Shown piece after piece: positions 34,110 to 46,754 of a stretch of DNA of 64,000 nucleotides. Where the stretch lies: assembly GCF_003473485.1 (NCBI RefSeq), contig NC_053045.1, positions 24,712,494 to 24,776,493 on the forward strand, written 5' to 3'. The notes below the pieces were generated by a model, which did not search any database, was not told where the DNA came from, and saw only the letters and a program-made list of their open reading frames with translations. The DNA is from Medicago truncatula (lineage: Eukaryota; Streptophyta; Magnoliopsida; Fabales; Fabaceae). Positions within the stretch are counted from its first letter, which is position 1, and each line of letters starts with the position of its first letter. A program made the position numbers and the translations under genes.

Positions 34110-36463
34110 ATTAACTTTAATTATTGTGTGTTTTTTAGTATACAAATAACATTTCTAATTATTGTGTTTTTTATAATAATCACATACATATAATTCACAC
34201 TTCATTATTTTCACCAAAATAAACATCATCAATTAAAATCACCAAATGTACAAATATCACCAAAAATAACACACATCATCAAGTATACATCTTCATATGT
34301 TCACCAAATTTCACCAAGTACACAATTCACCAAGGTACATAAATCACCAAGGTTCACCAAGCACATGTGTCTAGACACGAATCTATATGCATGTGGTACC
34401 AAACACCGTCAAGGTCGTCACCTCAGAACAATTGTATCATAAACATTGTCATTGAATACAAAGTATTCTAATCACCGTCGTTGGATATAAATATCCTATT
34501 CACCGTCGTTGGATACATGGTATCCTAATCACTTTCCTTAGATATAAATATCCTACTTATGAATGTATGAACATATGACCCAATAACACATATGTTCAAA
34601 CAACACCTCACCAACATAAACACCAACATTTTTCATATATACAATCACCACCAATATCATCACCAATTTGCATGTCAGAAATTACCAACATAAATAAATC
34701 ACCAACATTTAAAATCGTCATCATAATCAACACCAAAACATAATCATATTTATCAACTAACACTCATTACCAAAAAGAAACACATTCACCTCATAATTCA
34801 CAAGTCATATTCAACAAGCGTCATCACCAAACCTTCAAATTAAAATCACCAAAGAATCATCATTGACAACTATCACCTCAAAGAAACAATAATATTTCAA
34901 AGTCACATTTCACATAAAGACTGACATCTAACCACATCATGACATTCATCATATTGAACACCCAGTCATTATCAATTCATTCACATTCTATCATACTAAC
35001 ATGAATTCAAAGTCTACTACAAGTTGTCTGACCATAAAGTATTAGTTTGACAAGGTCCGTCTAAGTTTATGAAAACTAGCATTTTTCGATTATTCCACCA
35101 AAACCAAAGTAACCAAATTCAAATGCCTCAACCGAGTATATACACAATTAACATATGAGTGCAATAACATATACATATACGTTTCATAGGCCAATTCCAA
35201 TAAATTCCAAAATTCATCTAAGTTCGTCTCATTTTATCATTTTCTAAGTTATTCAGCAAAACAAGCCAAACAAGGTCAAACACCTCAACCAAACATATAC
35301 ACTACTCACATATGATCACAATAGCATATGCATATAGGCATCATAGGCCAATTCACATCAGTCCCAAAATTTCACAAAGTTCGTATTGTTTTATCAATTT
35401 TCCAAAGAATTCCAATTTTCAAAGCAAAACCAAGTTAAAGCTCTTGATTGCCATCTAAAACATTTTTATAATCAAGGTTATAACAACAAACATCGAATCA
35501 TAACACCAATTCACCTCAAATTCAGCATCTAGTTCATTTTTACCAAAACCCTCAATTTTTCTCATTCTTATTCAAACTTCACAAACAACAACACCAATTC
35601 AAACCCTATCAACATAGAAACATAAACAAACACTCATGAAGTGAATTCAAACATATCTCAACAACATGTCACTCACCAATTCATGATTTACACTCAATTA
35701 ATAAAAAATCATCAAAACAACAACTATGAAGTTTAAGCTCTTAACACAACAATTTTATGAAGTTTATCATACCCACAAATTCACTTGAATTAGGAGCACG
35801 AATTTTATCATTTTAAATTAAAAAAGTCACAATTAACACAAAAGCACTTAAACTCATAATTGAAATAATATATTATGACTTAATTGATGAAAAGAAACAA
35901 TCCCCCTTGCCTCTAGTCTTAAAAATCCAAACCCTAGCTTCACTTTAGCTTCTAGCCTTCAATCCCAAGCTCTCTCCCTCTAGCTCCTCTTTTCTCCTCT
36001 TGATTCACTTTCTCTCTCTACCTCTCTCTCAAAATGTTTGTGAAATGAGTGAATGAATGTAATGACCTAATTTTCTCACAAGAGTTGTGTTTATATAGTC
36101 ACCACATAATTGGGCTAGGTCTCTAATTGTCTTAATTGCTCAGTATTCTTACCAACTAATTCACCAAAATTTCTACTCACTTAAACTGTCAAAATAACAA
36201 ATAATTACCGTCTATAAAATAATTACCCTAACTCACTAGTAACTTGGTAAAAATAATTATTCCCACTTAAAACACCGAAAATAACCCTCTTAATGAAATG
36301 ATCAACATACCCCTGAGTCTAAAAATAACTAAAATACCCTTCTTAAACCAAAATATACTAATCCCGAATAAAATACATACATAGACAATTAATCACATAC
36401 GAGGACATATAAATACACATAATAAATAATTAAATTAATCATAGCGAAAAACGGGTTGTTACA
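34110..36463 (-). mobile_element. Probable LTR (truncated or solo), minus orientation
   Basis: The right edge ends CGGGTTGTTACA at 36463, which on the minus strand is TGTAACAACCCG, a typical LTR start. About 365 bases inside lies a minus-strand TATA box (CTATATAAACACAAC, 36085-36099), followed by a purine-rich leader. The remainder is long, A/C-rich and repetitive in CACCAA words, with two copies of TCACCGTCGTTGGATA near 34473 and 34500. The other end and a target duplication were not found, so the left boundary is approximate. The minus-strand start resembles that of the solo LTR at 60826-62379. Confidence 0.5.
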
Positions 36464-36489
36464 TCCAACATCCTTACAATAACCATGAT

Positions 36490-36670
36490 ATACAACCATA
36501 ATTATAGCGCTTGTGTTTTTGGGGTGATTTTTTAAAGGGGTTTTGTTCGAACCGGTGTTTTTGCGGCAACCGATTTCCCCTTGTATTTATTTTTTTTCCA
36601 CCCGAGCTTATTAGTGCATCTCGCACGGGCTTGTTGGTTAATAATATTTTGCCATTCAAAAAAATAAAAA
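36490..36670 (+). mobile_element. LINE 3' tail fragment
   Basis: The sequence GCATCTCGCACGGGCTTGTT followed by GGTTAATAATATTTTGCC and an A-rich tail is the style of plant LINE 3' ends, and it lies directly beside the preceding LTR edge. It is short and has no domain. Confidence 0.45.
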
Positions 36671-36941
36671 CTTCTACTTATTCCAACGTCTTGTAACCTT
36701 CTTACCCTATTTATAAGAAAATGTCACAACTTTTAAGGTGTAGTTATTGCTTAACAGAATTTTTTATCCCTCATTTAATGACTGTATTTTTAATATTAGT
36801 TGTATTTAATATTTCACAATATTCTATAATGGTATATTTTTAAAAATGTTTAAAAAGTTACAACAATTAACGATAGCATTGGTTTTGATGTTTTTTTAGC
36901 TTTTCTTCTTATAATAAGGATCAGATGGAGTATTAAATAAA

Positions 36942-37129
36942 AGGTCATGCTAACCGGTGCCCCCGGGGCACTGATTAAGTATACAAAAAAAGGAAATTCT
37001 TACCATAAAAAGAAGTTTTGTTGACTTATTTATGGATTAATTAAACAATTTTCAATGCAATAATTAACATATAATTTCTCTTTTTATTATCCTTAACCAG
37101 TGCCTCGGAGGCACCGGTTAGCATTTTCC
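36942..37129. mobile_element. Short MULE-type MITE, copy 3 of 3
   Basis: Flanked exactly by TTAAATAAA (36933-36941 and 37130-37138). Termini AGGTCATGCTAACCGGTGCC and the complement of its right end, GGAAAATGCTAACCGGTGCC, lead into GC-rich palindromes (CCCCCGGGG on the left, CCTCGGAGG on the right). Same family as 489-675 and 24417-24588. Confidence 0.8.
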
Positions 37130-37138
37130 TTAAATAAA

Positions 37139-37822
37139 TTCATAGTGATTAGGAGCATCATAGCATCTCCAGAACTTTCTAGACGCATGAACAAGATATT
37201 AGCATCTCTTGACATTTCTTGCAATAAAGTGGAAACATTAAATGTTTTCGGATCTTTCTTTGTGGAGTCTTTTTTTTTTTTTGGTACAATCTTTGTGGAG
37301 TCTTACTATAGTAGTACAAATAGGACTCACCACCAATTGTTTTGATATTCAAGAATTCAAGTATCGGTGAATTTGTATATGTATTTAGGTGCTGATTTTG
37401 TGAATTCTTTGTGGTCTCTTTGATACAACTTATGTTAAAGAGATTGCTTATCAGTGTTAATATATATCATTTTTGCTTGTAAAAAAAAGTTCTAACTTAT
37501 AAAAAAAATAAAAATACAATTTAAATAATAATAGTAGTCTATGTTCTTTTTAGCAAGAATGCTAACTTTTATATTTAATTAAGGAATATTTAAACAATAG
37601 TTTGGATTTATGAACCAATACCGACATTTGTAGGTATCATTAAATCCACATTTACGAGTAGTTAAAATATCAATTTTTTTTTTTTTTTTGTCAAATTGCC
37701 TAATTATCAGTTTATGATAAACTAATTATCAGTTTATCAATTTGTTAAACTAATCACCGCTTATGATAAATTTTATCTGTATGAATCATCATGCACGTTA
37801 AATAAATAATTGTAAATTTTAT
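37139..37822. other. Intergenic AT-rich DNA
   Basis: No gene recognised. It contains a direct repeat of ATCTTTCTTTGTGGAGTCTT-like sequence near 37250 and 37288, and short inverted TTATCAGTTTATGATAAAC-type words near 37694-37740. Confidence 0.4.
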
Positions 37823-37831
37823 TTTTTTAAA

Positions 37832-38880
37832 GGCTAAAATATGCTTTTGGTCTCTACAAATATGGCGAATTTGGGTTTTGGTCTCTGGTATTTTTTTTTT
37901 TGAAATCCATCCCTGCAAAATTTTTTGTTTTTTAAAATAGTCTTTGGCCCCACTTTATTGATGATTTGGCACATTTATGCCTACGTGGCATTCGCTGACT
38001 GTGTAAGTTTGTACATTTGACAGCCACGTGGTAATTATTTTAGTTTAATTTTTTAATAAACTTTTTTTAAAAATAAAAAATATATTTTCAAAATTAAAAT
38101 AAAACATTTAAAAAAATACAGAAATTTATTTTTCCAAAATTTTAAAAATAACTAATTTATTTTTTTCAAAAAAAATTAATTTTGAGTTTTGAACATTAAA
38201 TTTTGAATTTATTTTTTGTAATTTTCGAAAATGAATTTCCCTTTTTCTTTAGAAATATTTTTTATTTCGCAAAAAATGAAAAATTCTTTTTATTTTAGAA
38301 AAATGTTACCTAACTTTTTTTTTATTTTACAATAATTAATTTCCAGGAAAAAATAAAAAAACCTGTTTAAGTTTGAAAAAAACTAAAAATCTTTTTTTAT
38401 TTTGAATTTGTTTTTTTAATTTTCGAAAATTATTTTCTATTTTTTTCGTTTTAATTTTGAAAATTAAGTTCCATATTTTATTTTTCTTGTAAAAAAAAAG
38501 TTCCATCTTTTTTTATTTAAAAATTAAATTAATTTTTTTTATTAATTTCAATTTTTTTATATCGAAAATTAATTTCCAGTTTTTTTTAATTTTCTTTTTT
38601 TCAATTTTTTATTTTTATTTCGAAAATATGTTTTTTGTTTTTTAAAAATTGATTTTAAATAATTAAAATGAAATCAGTTACACGTGGCTGCCACATGTGC
38701 ACAATTAAACAATCAGCAAGTGACACCTATGCAAAAAGAAGACACATAAGCAAGAAAGTGGGCCTAAGGACCTTTTTAAAAAACAAAAAATTTTGCAGGA
38801 ATTGATTTTAATTTTTTTTTTTACAAGGGACCAAAACTTAAATTCGCTATATTTGCAGGGACTAAAAACATATTTTAACA
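37832..38880. mobile_element. MULE-type non-autonomous element, 1.05 kb
   Basis: Left arm GGCTAAAATATGCTTTTGGT and right-arm complement TGTTAAAATATGTTTTTAGT belong to inverted repeats that continue for more than 100 bases (shared words TATGGCGAATTTGGGTTTTG, CCTGCAAAATTTTTTGTTTT, GTGGCATTCGCTGACT and inverses). TTTTTTAAA flanks both sides (37823-37831 and 38881-38889). The core is extremely AT-rich and non-coding. Confidence 0.75.
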
Positions 38881-39155
38881 TTTTTTAAATATATCAATTT
38901 CTTTTGTTGGTTAAATAGCCTAATGATTAATAATTTATTTTTAAAATTGAATAAGTAGAAAATCTTTGACTCCTACACACGGTAATGTATTTCCGAACAA
39001 CCTGAAACAACAAATTATTCGTTTGAAGTATATAGACAAGTATGTCTTCGCTTGTTAAGAAAGGATAAGTATGTCTTCGATTTTTTTCGTTACATAGATA
39101 AGTATGTCTTTTGATTTATTTTTTTTTTGTTTTGTTACAAGTGTGTGTTCAATTA

Positions 39156-39738
39156 GGCATGACAATAGGGTGGGATGGGGCGGAGTTTTACCTTCTCTGT
39201 TTCCATGCCTTTACTTTACAAATATTCTGCGGCGATGAGAAATTGAATCTCATCCCCGTCCCCGACAGGTTCGGTATCCCCACCCCATCCCCACAATGGA
39301 TATTTTTTTTAAAATAAAAATAAAAGTATTTTTAGCCCCGATCGCAATGTTGTAATGCGTTAACCAACAAAGATATGTTAGCGGTCGATGACTGTGGTGA
39401 AGGAGAAGAAAGAGGCCGAGAGTGTGAGAGATGAAATGAGAAAAGAGAGAAATATGGTAAGTCACTAACAATCAGAAAGACTGAGACCCTCACCGTGCGA
39501 GTGAAATGATTTATGATTTGAGTTTCTATTTATATTAAAAGGGTAATAAATTAATTTTTTACATTTAAGACGAGTTTGGGTATAGGTTCGGAGTGGGTAC
39601 TTATATCCTCGTTATCCATCCCGTACCCGCGTTTTAAAATCGAGGAATACCCAAACTCAATCAAAGCGGAGAAAACTCATCAAATTGGATTTGGTTTGGA
39701 CGAATACCTACGAGTATAGGTTTTGTTGCCATGATGCC
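39156..39738. mobile_element. hAT-like non-autonomous element
   Basis: Starts GGCATGACAATAGGGTGGGA and ends TTTTGTTGCCATGATGCC, imperfect inverted repeats of the GGCATG-CAA type. The subterminal parts are rich in CCCCATCCCC and CCCGTACCCGC words. An 8-bp target duplication was not confirmed, so the superfamily call rests on terminal sequence style only. Confidence 0.5.
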
Positions 39739-40900
39739 TATGTTGGATTGTTTAGCAACGGTTCCTTAAAATCATTATTGTGATCACTTTTATTTTTTTG
39801 TCAAATTGTCATCACTTTAAACGGGTAAGGAAAAGAACGAATATGGGCTAGAATTGGAACAACAAATGGGAAAAACACGACCTCCTCGAAATGCTCAAAA
39901 TGTAATTTGTTCATCATCATCCATTTTCTATTAAGAACCACTTGATATTTGATTGTTTAATTCCAATTTCCACAATTTACTCTTCCTTTTAAAAAATCTT
40001 CTATGATCACAATTATTTAGATGACACACATAAAAATATATATCTTTGTTTTTGACAAGATAAAAATATATATCTATTAATTGGTTTTAAAATACATATT
40101 GTTTAAATTATTTTTCTTTTGCCTCTTCTCAAATGTGTATGTGACTAAATAAAATGATTAAATATTTCTATTATCTTCCAAAATAATGTTGTGAATCCCA
40201 AGAGAACAATATAGTGGACCATGTTATATACTATTCATGATATATACCAGTTACTTTCAACAATTGTCCCATACTTATTTTTATCATTTGTATTCAGCAA
40301 ACTAAACTCCAAATTCAAGACAATAACAGATTGCAACCAACCCGGATGAGAAGTTGGATGATAATTGTTTATCTCATGTCTCGACCCAAATGGATTGGCT
40401 TGTTAACACCAAACTATGCCATCTAAAGGGAGAGCTTCTAGTTAGCTTTCAATTTAAAAACACTTTCTTTATAACATTTTTTTTTTTTAAGATTTATAAT
40501 ACTTTGTTTAATATTCACTATTTTATTTTATAAAATTTACATAAGTCTCACCAATTTATGTAATATTCATTTCCAAAGTATAGGACTCATATGAGTTTCA
40601 CATCATAAGAGAATGAGTATTAAGCAGGGTATAAAAACATCTCATTAAAAATAAAACTAGTAAGTAGAATTGCTAGCAACACACGCTGTCACAAATAATA
40701 ATGTGTGAGACCCATTTCTAAAATCTATGACTCATATTGATTCCTCTCAATACAAAAATTAATATTAGAGAGAGTATTTCTAACACTTCTTTTCATTAAT
40801 TTGTTAGACATGAAAATGCAGGACTTTAAAATAATATATGATTTTGAAAAATATAAAATATATCTCTAAAGTTTAAAATATTATGTGAGTCATAATAATC
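39739..40900. other. Intergenic AT-rich DNA
   Basis: No gene recognised. Words near 40540-40700 (TTTACATAAGTCTCACCAA, GCTAGCAACACACGC) resemble the MITE at 41681-41875 and may be a decayed copy of it. Confidence 0.4.
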
Positions 40901-41053
40901 CTTTGATTTGATATCGAATCAACATGGAGGGAGTGAACATTCAGTTAATGTACCAAATCATAATCTCTCTCTTAACTTTTACGACGATGGATTACGATGT
41001 GGTACATTAACCGAATGTTTACTCCTTCAACGTTGATTCCATATCAAATAAAG
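40901..41053. repeat. Long-stem inverted repeat
   Basis: The arm 40901-40966 and the arm 40988-41053 are complementary over about 66 bases with scattered mismatches, including AATGTACCA..TC.TAATC and TTGATATCGAATCAAC. They are separated by only about 20 bases, so RNA from either strand would form a long hairpin. Confidence 0.7.
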
Positions 41054-41680
41054 GTTTTCAACATCAGATTCGTTGTGACCTAGAGAACATCGCCTTACCC
41101 GCACTTGGTTGGTTTTTTTAGCGGCACCTTACCCCCACCTCAGCCAACCACTAACTTTTCACGATGTAGACACAACTATGAGTGGAGTGACGAGTGACAA
41201 AGGTCCTCCACATCACCTCCTCCAAACCCATTCTCTTGAGGACGCTCAAAACACGATGATGTTGGTTGTTTAGAGATAATTAGAAATTGTTCGTGTCTTT
41301 TGAAGATGCTTTAAATCGTGTGACTGTTTCTTGATCTGAGATTGTGGTTGCTATTTCTTCTTAGAGTAACCGAAATGACAAGGATTGACTTCCTGCCAAT
41401 GTAACTGTCGTTTTCACTACTTCAGTTCCAGGGTTTCTCAGAGTTTGGTTTCCAATTGGTTTTGGGTTCAGAGCTTTGTTGGATCTGGTTCATTGCGTCT
41501 GGTTGTGGTTTCTTGCCATCTGAACACGTTTAGGGTTGGGTCATCCCCATCCCGTTTGGGTTTGTTCCTTACGTATGTGTTCATACTATTAAATGAATTC
41601 GTCGGGGTGGTTCTCTGGCGGATTGAGTAATTACCTGGTTCAATTTCCTACTTTTCGGATAGTTGATTATTTTCCAGATA
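41054..41680. other. Intergenic DNA; no gene seen
   Basis: A plus-strand frame at 41385-41630 (81 residues) has no recognised domain. The tract around 41090-41260 is somewhat more GC-rich than its surroundings. No repeat boundary was identified. Confidence 0.35.
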
Positions 41681-41875
41681 GAAAAAGGCCAACAACACAC
41701 ATTCTAACACACATTTTTCAACACATTCTGTTTGATTTGTTAAAATTTACATAGGTCCCACCAAATTAATAAATCCCTTATGATTTGTTGGAACCCATGT
41801 GAGTTTTAACCAATCAAATAGAATATATTAAAAAGTGTATGTTAAAATGTGTATTGTTAGCGTTCCTCTTTTCAG
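41681..41875. mobile_element. Palindromic MITE with AACACACATT ends
   Basis: The left arm GCCAACAACACACATTCTAA and the complement of the right arm, ACGCTAACAATACACATTTT, continue as inverted repeats through CACATTTTTCAACACATTC and TTTGATTTGTTAAAA to a short centre. Non-coding. No clear target duplication was resolved. Confidence 0.65.
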
Positions 41876-42485
41876 AGATGTTTGAGTTTTGCATGTTTCT
41901 AAAGATAAGATTCCATGTCAGTGCTATTAGAATATCTGTCTCGGTCCTTTGACTGACTTCAAATTACTTTAATATCCTAGTCATTAGTTATGGAAAAGGT
42001 TTATCATCACTAAAAATTCAAATATGAAAGTAAAGAGAAAAAAAAAAAAAAAACACTTTTCCTTTTTAGTAAATGTCACTAATTTACACACATCCTTCGT
42101 GTATGAACACCGAGTCCGTTCTTTTAGAATGAAGATAAAATCTCAAACTTACACATATATATATCATTGTCAATAAAATAAAACCATGATGAGAATGTTC
42201 GTCGTAGTAGCAATAATATATATAAATAAATAATGTGACATCATACTAATTAAATGAAAGATGACAAAGAAAAAGTGATAGATGAACGTAAGATAAATGC
42301 CACCACCATACGTGCCTATGGATGCATCATTCAAGTGCAATGTTTCAAAATTTTCCTTTAGAAAAATAATCAAAGATAATATTTAACATAACTAGATAAA
42401 AATTATTTTTGTTTGTTTCTTCTATCCATAATGTCATCTAATTACATTTTTCACATTAGCATGATCAACTTGGGTATGCCCCTTA

Positions 42486-42496
42486 GTTATATAAAT
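42486..42496 (+). promoter_or_regulatory. TATA box of isocitrate lyase
   Basis: TTATATAAATT lies 87-97 bases upstream of the isocitrate lyase ATG, a normal plant spacing for a leader of about 60 bases. The upstream region 41876-42485 contains no other recognised feature. Confidence 0.6.
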
Positions 42497-42582
42497 TGAG
42501 GTGCTTGAAGAACATTTTTCATGAGCTTCTCTTAGTTGTGTGTAATTTACATAAGAAAAGAGAAAAAAGTTTTGTTCTTACC

Positions 42583-45322
42583 ATGGCTTCATCACTTTTT
42601 ATGCCTTCATCCGTAAGCTCAATATTCTTCATTCTTGCCTTGCTTTCTTCATTTCTTGAACTTTCTTTGTGCAAATTAGTTGAGTCAGTTCAAAGTTCAT
42701 AATGTTTGTTGTTCTGGTTCATACTTTAGCGCGATTGATAAAAATGTATAAGACGTAAATTTTGAGTATCTCATTAACATATCAAATGATTTTAGACGTG
42801 ACCTATGTTATCATCGTTTTCAGTGGTTCAAATTTTTGTTTGAGCTTTTAATCATAATATATATTTTTCAATATTTTAGTAGCAGCTGCAGAATATGCAT
42901 TGCAATTTTAACTTGTTTGATTGTGCAAAAAGTAACATAGGTTTCTGGTTTTGCATTCATAGAGAAGAAGATATGTTTAACTCATTGTTCTGTAATTTGT
43001 ACCAGTTTATCAAAAGATCTCTGTACATAAAATGTAGATCGCATACATCATTTATTGAATGAACTTAAAATGTAGATTTTTACTTATAATAGTGACCAGA
43101 AGGTGTATGTTCTTCAAAATTTTGTGGACTAAAATTATAATGACATGACACCAACACATGTAGAACATTCAATCATATATATATTTTTTTAAATCATTAC
43201 CAGTATTTGCATGTGTGTCTGTGTCGGTGCTTGATAACTTATCTCATGGTATCAGGATATAAGTATCAATTCAACCTGTGAAATTAACTTATACAAAAAT
43301 AATATTGGTTTAATTTCATGGTACAATGAACTTAAATGAACCAAAATTATATGAATGAACACAGATAATGGAAGAAGAAGCCAGATTCGAGTCCGAAGTA
43401 GCCGAGGTGCAAGCATGGTGGAACACAGAGAGGTTCAGACTAACCCAAAGACCATACTCAGCAAAAGATGTAGTTTCCCTAAGAGGAAACCTGAGACAAA
43501 CCTATGCCTCAAATGAGTTATCCAAAAAGCTCTGGAGACTTCTCAAAACCCACCAAGCCAACAGAACAGCATCGAGAACATTCGGTGCACTTGATCCGGT
43601 TCAAGTCACTCAAATGGCAAAACACTTGGACACAATTTACGTCTCAGGTTGGCAGTGTTCATCCACACACACAACCACCAATGAACCTGGTCCTGATCTT
43701 GCTGATTATCCTTACGACACTGTCCCGAACAAAGTTGAACATCTTTTCTTTGCTCAGCAGTATCATGACAGAAAGCAAAGAGAAGAGAGGATGAGTATGA
43801 GCCGAGAAGATCGAGCAAGAACGCCTTTTATTGATTATTTGAGACCGATAATAGCTGATGGCGACACTGGATTCGGTGGCACAACAGCTACTGTTAAGCT
43901 TTGTAAGCTTTTTGTCGAACGTGGTGCTGCTGGGATTCACATCGAGGATCAATCTTCTGTGACTAAGAAATGCGGTCACATGGCAGGGAAAGTTTTGGTT
44001 GCGGTTAGCGAACATATTAATAGGCTTGTTGCTGCAAGGCTTCAATTTGATGTCATGGGAGTTGAAACTGTTTTGGTTGCTAGAACTGATGCTGTTGCTG
44101 CTAATCTTATTCAATCGAACATTGATACAAGGGATCATCAGTTTATTTTGGGCGTGACGAATCCGAGTCTGAAGGGAAAGAGTTTGGCAACAGTTATGGC
44201 ACAAGGATTTGCTTCTGGAAAGAGTGGAGCTGAACTTCAAGCATTGGAGGATCAGTGGTTGTCGAATGCGCAGTTGAAGACTTTCTCGGAAGCGGTTACA
44301 GATGCAATCAAGAGCCAAAATGTTAACGAAGATGAGAAAAGAAGGAAGTTGAACGAGTGGATGCATTTTTCGAGTTACGAGAAATGTCTTTCAATCGAGG
44401 AAGGTAGGGAGATTTCTGAAAGATTAGGTGTGAGAAACCTCTTTTGGGATTGGGACTTGCCTAGAACTAGAGAAGGGTTTTATAGGTTTAAAGGTTCTGT
44501 TACCGCGGCTATTGTTCGCGGTTGTGCTTTCGCACCACACGCTGATCTTATCTGGATGGAAACAGGAAGTCCTAATGTGGTTGAGTGCACACAGTTTTCT
44601 GAAGGGATGAGATCAAAGTATCCACAGATGTTGCTCGGATACAATCTTTCGCCATCTTTTAACTGGGATGCTTCTGGTATGAGTGATATCGAAATGAGGG
44701 ATTTTATTCCTAAGATCGCTCAGTTAGGGTATGTGTGGCAGTTCATAACTGTTGGTGGTTTGCACTCTAATGCATTAATCACTTCAACATTTGCTAGGGA
44801 TTTTGCTAACAGAGGAATGTTAGCTTATGTGGAAAGGATTCAAAGAGAGGAAAGGAACAATGGTGTCGATACACTTGCTCATCAGAAATGGGCCGGTGCG
44901 AATTACTATGACAGGTACCTCAAAACTATCCAGGGTGGTGTTGCGTCAACCGCTGCAATGGGAAAAGGTAAGCATATAAGTTAATGTTACAATTAAGATT
45001 TTAAATTGCGGTTATTGTACCTTTAGCGTCTTGATCCTTGATATTACTCAGAGTCGCTATCAAATGTGGTCACGCTTACATCAAAAACCTTGATGTCACG
45101 GCTCATATCTTAGTCGCGAAAAATTTAGAAAACACTCATTATAATGCTAATTTTTTTTGAAAAAACAACCGTAACTTTTTTTACGATTTTAACGTTTTAC
45201 ACCTTTTATGTTGTATTATAGGTGTTACTGAAGATCAATTTAAGGAAACATGGACTAGGCCAGGAACAGTGGGCATTGATAGAGATAATGGCAGCATGGT
45301 GGTTGCTAAGGCCAGAATGTGA
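42583..45322 (+). CDS. ICL: Isocitrate lyase, glyoxysomal
   Basis: Exons 42583-42612, 43365-44967 and 45222-45322 join through GT-AG introns to give 577 residues, the normal plant length. It starts [20 protein letters not shown]. Exon 1 encodes only ten residues before a 752-base intron. The enzyme cleaves isocitrate to glyoxylate and succinate, the first committed step of the glyoxylate cycle used to turn stored lipid into sugar in seedlings. The catalytic KKCGH motif is at residues 211-215, and [40 protein letters not shown] and VLVARTDA mark the TIM-barrel active site. The large plant-type insertion (about residues 270-370) is present. The C-terminus is ARM, a peroxisomal targeting signal (PTS1). 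A poly(A) signal AATAAA follows at 45412-45417. No lesion is seen, so the gene appears functional. Confidence 0.97.
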
Positions 45323-45425
45323 AGGATCTATACTTCTGCTATGAACTATACTGCTGAGTTTGGAATTTAGGGGAAATTCAATAATTTATCAATTTATATG
45401 TACTGTAATGGAATAAATGTAGACT

Positions 45426-46754
45426 GGCCATTAAATCAATGTGGAATTTTTTGGCTGTATAATTTCTATTATTTCCTAGTTTCTTCAAAAACTCTCAAGC
45501 CTTATGGGCAAGGGGGAAAAGAAGACAATTATGTGTGTTTTGTAATTTGGTTTACTCTTATCGTTTAATATATTTTACTTTGTGCATTTCTTTCTATTTT
45601 TTCCTATTACATATACCTTTTAAATCGAATAAATGTACCAGAAGAACAACTTATACCTTGAAAGAAATGCTGAATTTTGTTAATGTAAAATTATATGACA
45701 ATAAAGATACTCTAGTTAAACTATGAACTACTTCATTAGCTTATTGATGAGTAAACACTTCCTTATAGTATTGAACCATGAGGATACAGCTCTTAGATAG
45801 AGTTAATCACAATGATAACTTGCGTAGCAAGTTATCTAGTTAGTTAGCAACAGATAACTGTCATTGTAATATTCTAGTGTAGCAGCTCTACCATAGTTAT
45901 TGTACACACTTTTGTACCTATATAAGCTGTAACAAACACTCTAAATCAATGAATGAAATCATTTATTCATTTCAATTTTTATTTTTTTTGAAAGATTTCT
46001 TCATTTCAATTCTTAGTTACATAATATGGTTTAGCAAGCATTTCATGATTAATACTAGTAGGAGAAAGCTTTTGTACACAAACTTTATGTCTTGATTTCA
46101 CGAGTAATTAGCATCAGAAGAAAAAAAGTGTATGATGTCAAATTCTATTATCAATAGTATAAATAGTGGTATTGGCTTGGAACCTGGGAGTCTGCTCCTC
46201 CTCAAGGTCTCAGGTTCTATTATCTCTGGTGCCAATTTGAGAGGGTTAGTTTAGCTTCTTCAAAAAAAATAGTATAATTAAGGTCCAATGGTATAGAAAG
46301 AATATGTTCTACATCTTTACGAAAAGACAAAGCATTAAGATCATGATTAAAGTTCTATTACTATTATGAAGGATCAATTAACATATAAAACAGGAAAGAG
46401 AGGATGCAAATTTTTGTGGACTAGTCCCATAGAGCTTGCTCCTTCTTTATATGGGACCCCGTTAGTGGACAGTGAGATTGTTTCTACAGATCAGTCGATC
46501 CTTGGACTAGATACTGAGTTAAAAGAAAAAACAACTAACACAAAGACCATGAAAGAGAGGATGAAATTCAGTTGAGAAGTATTTATAATGATGTTAGTTC
46601 AGAATCAATGTAACTAACTTGCAACTAAAGTAACTAACTCATTTGAGAAGTTGCAACTACTTAGCTCAAAGCTAATTACAATAGTAAGTAACTCTACACT
46701 ATAGTATAACTCTAATACTTCAACATAGAGAGATTGAACCTATTGAGGATACGA
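45426..46754. repeat. ICL 3'-flank tandem duplication, unit 1
   Basis: Begins GGCCATTAAATCAATGTGG just beyond the isocitrate lyase poly(A) signal and ends GAACCTATTGAGGATACGA. It matches 47263-48318 in order and orientation, including TTCTTCAAAAACTCTCAAGC, CTTATGGGCAAGGGGGAAAA and AAGTGTATGATGTCAAATTC. Unit 1 carries two segments that unit 2 lacks: about 45637-46106 (with a TATA-like ACCTATATAAGCTG, LTR-like in style) and the SINE at 46163-46267. The unit contains no gene. Confidence 0.85.
46163..46267 (+). mobile_element. SINE with target duplication and preserved empty site
   Basis: AATAGTATAA flanks it at 46153-46162 and 46268-46277. The body has TCAGGTTCTATTATCTCTGG (B-box-like) after GAACCTGGGAGTCTGCTCC and ends in an A-run. 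The duplicated unit at 47514-47523 has a single AATAGTATAA with no insert, i.e. the pre-insertion state. Confidence 0.88.

Noticed and set aside
43659..44366. 235-residue minus-strand frame
   Set aside because: Antisense of isocitrate lyase exon 2, which has unambiguous homology on the plus strand.
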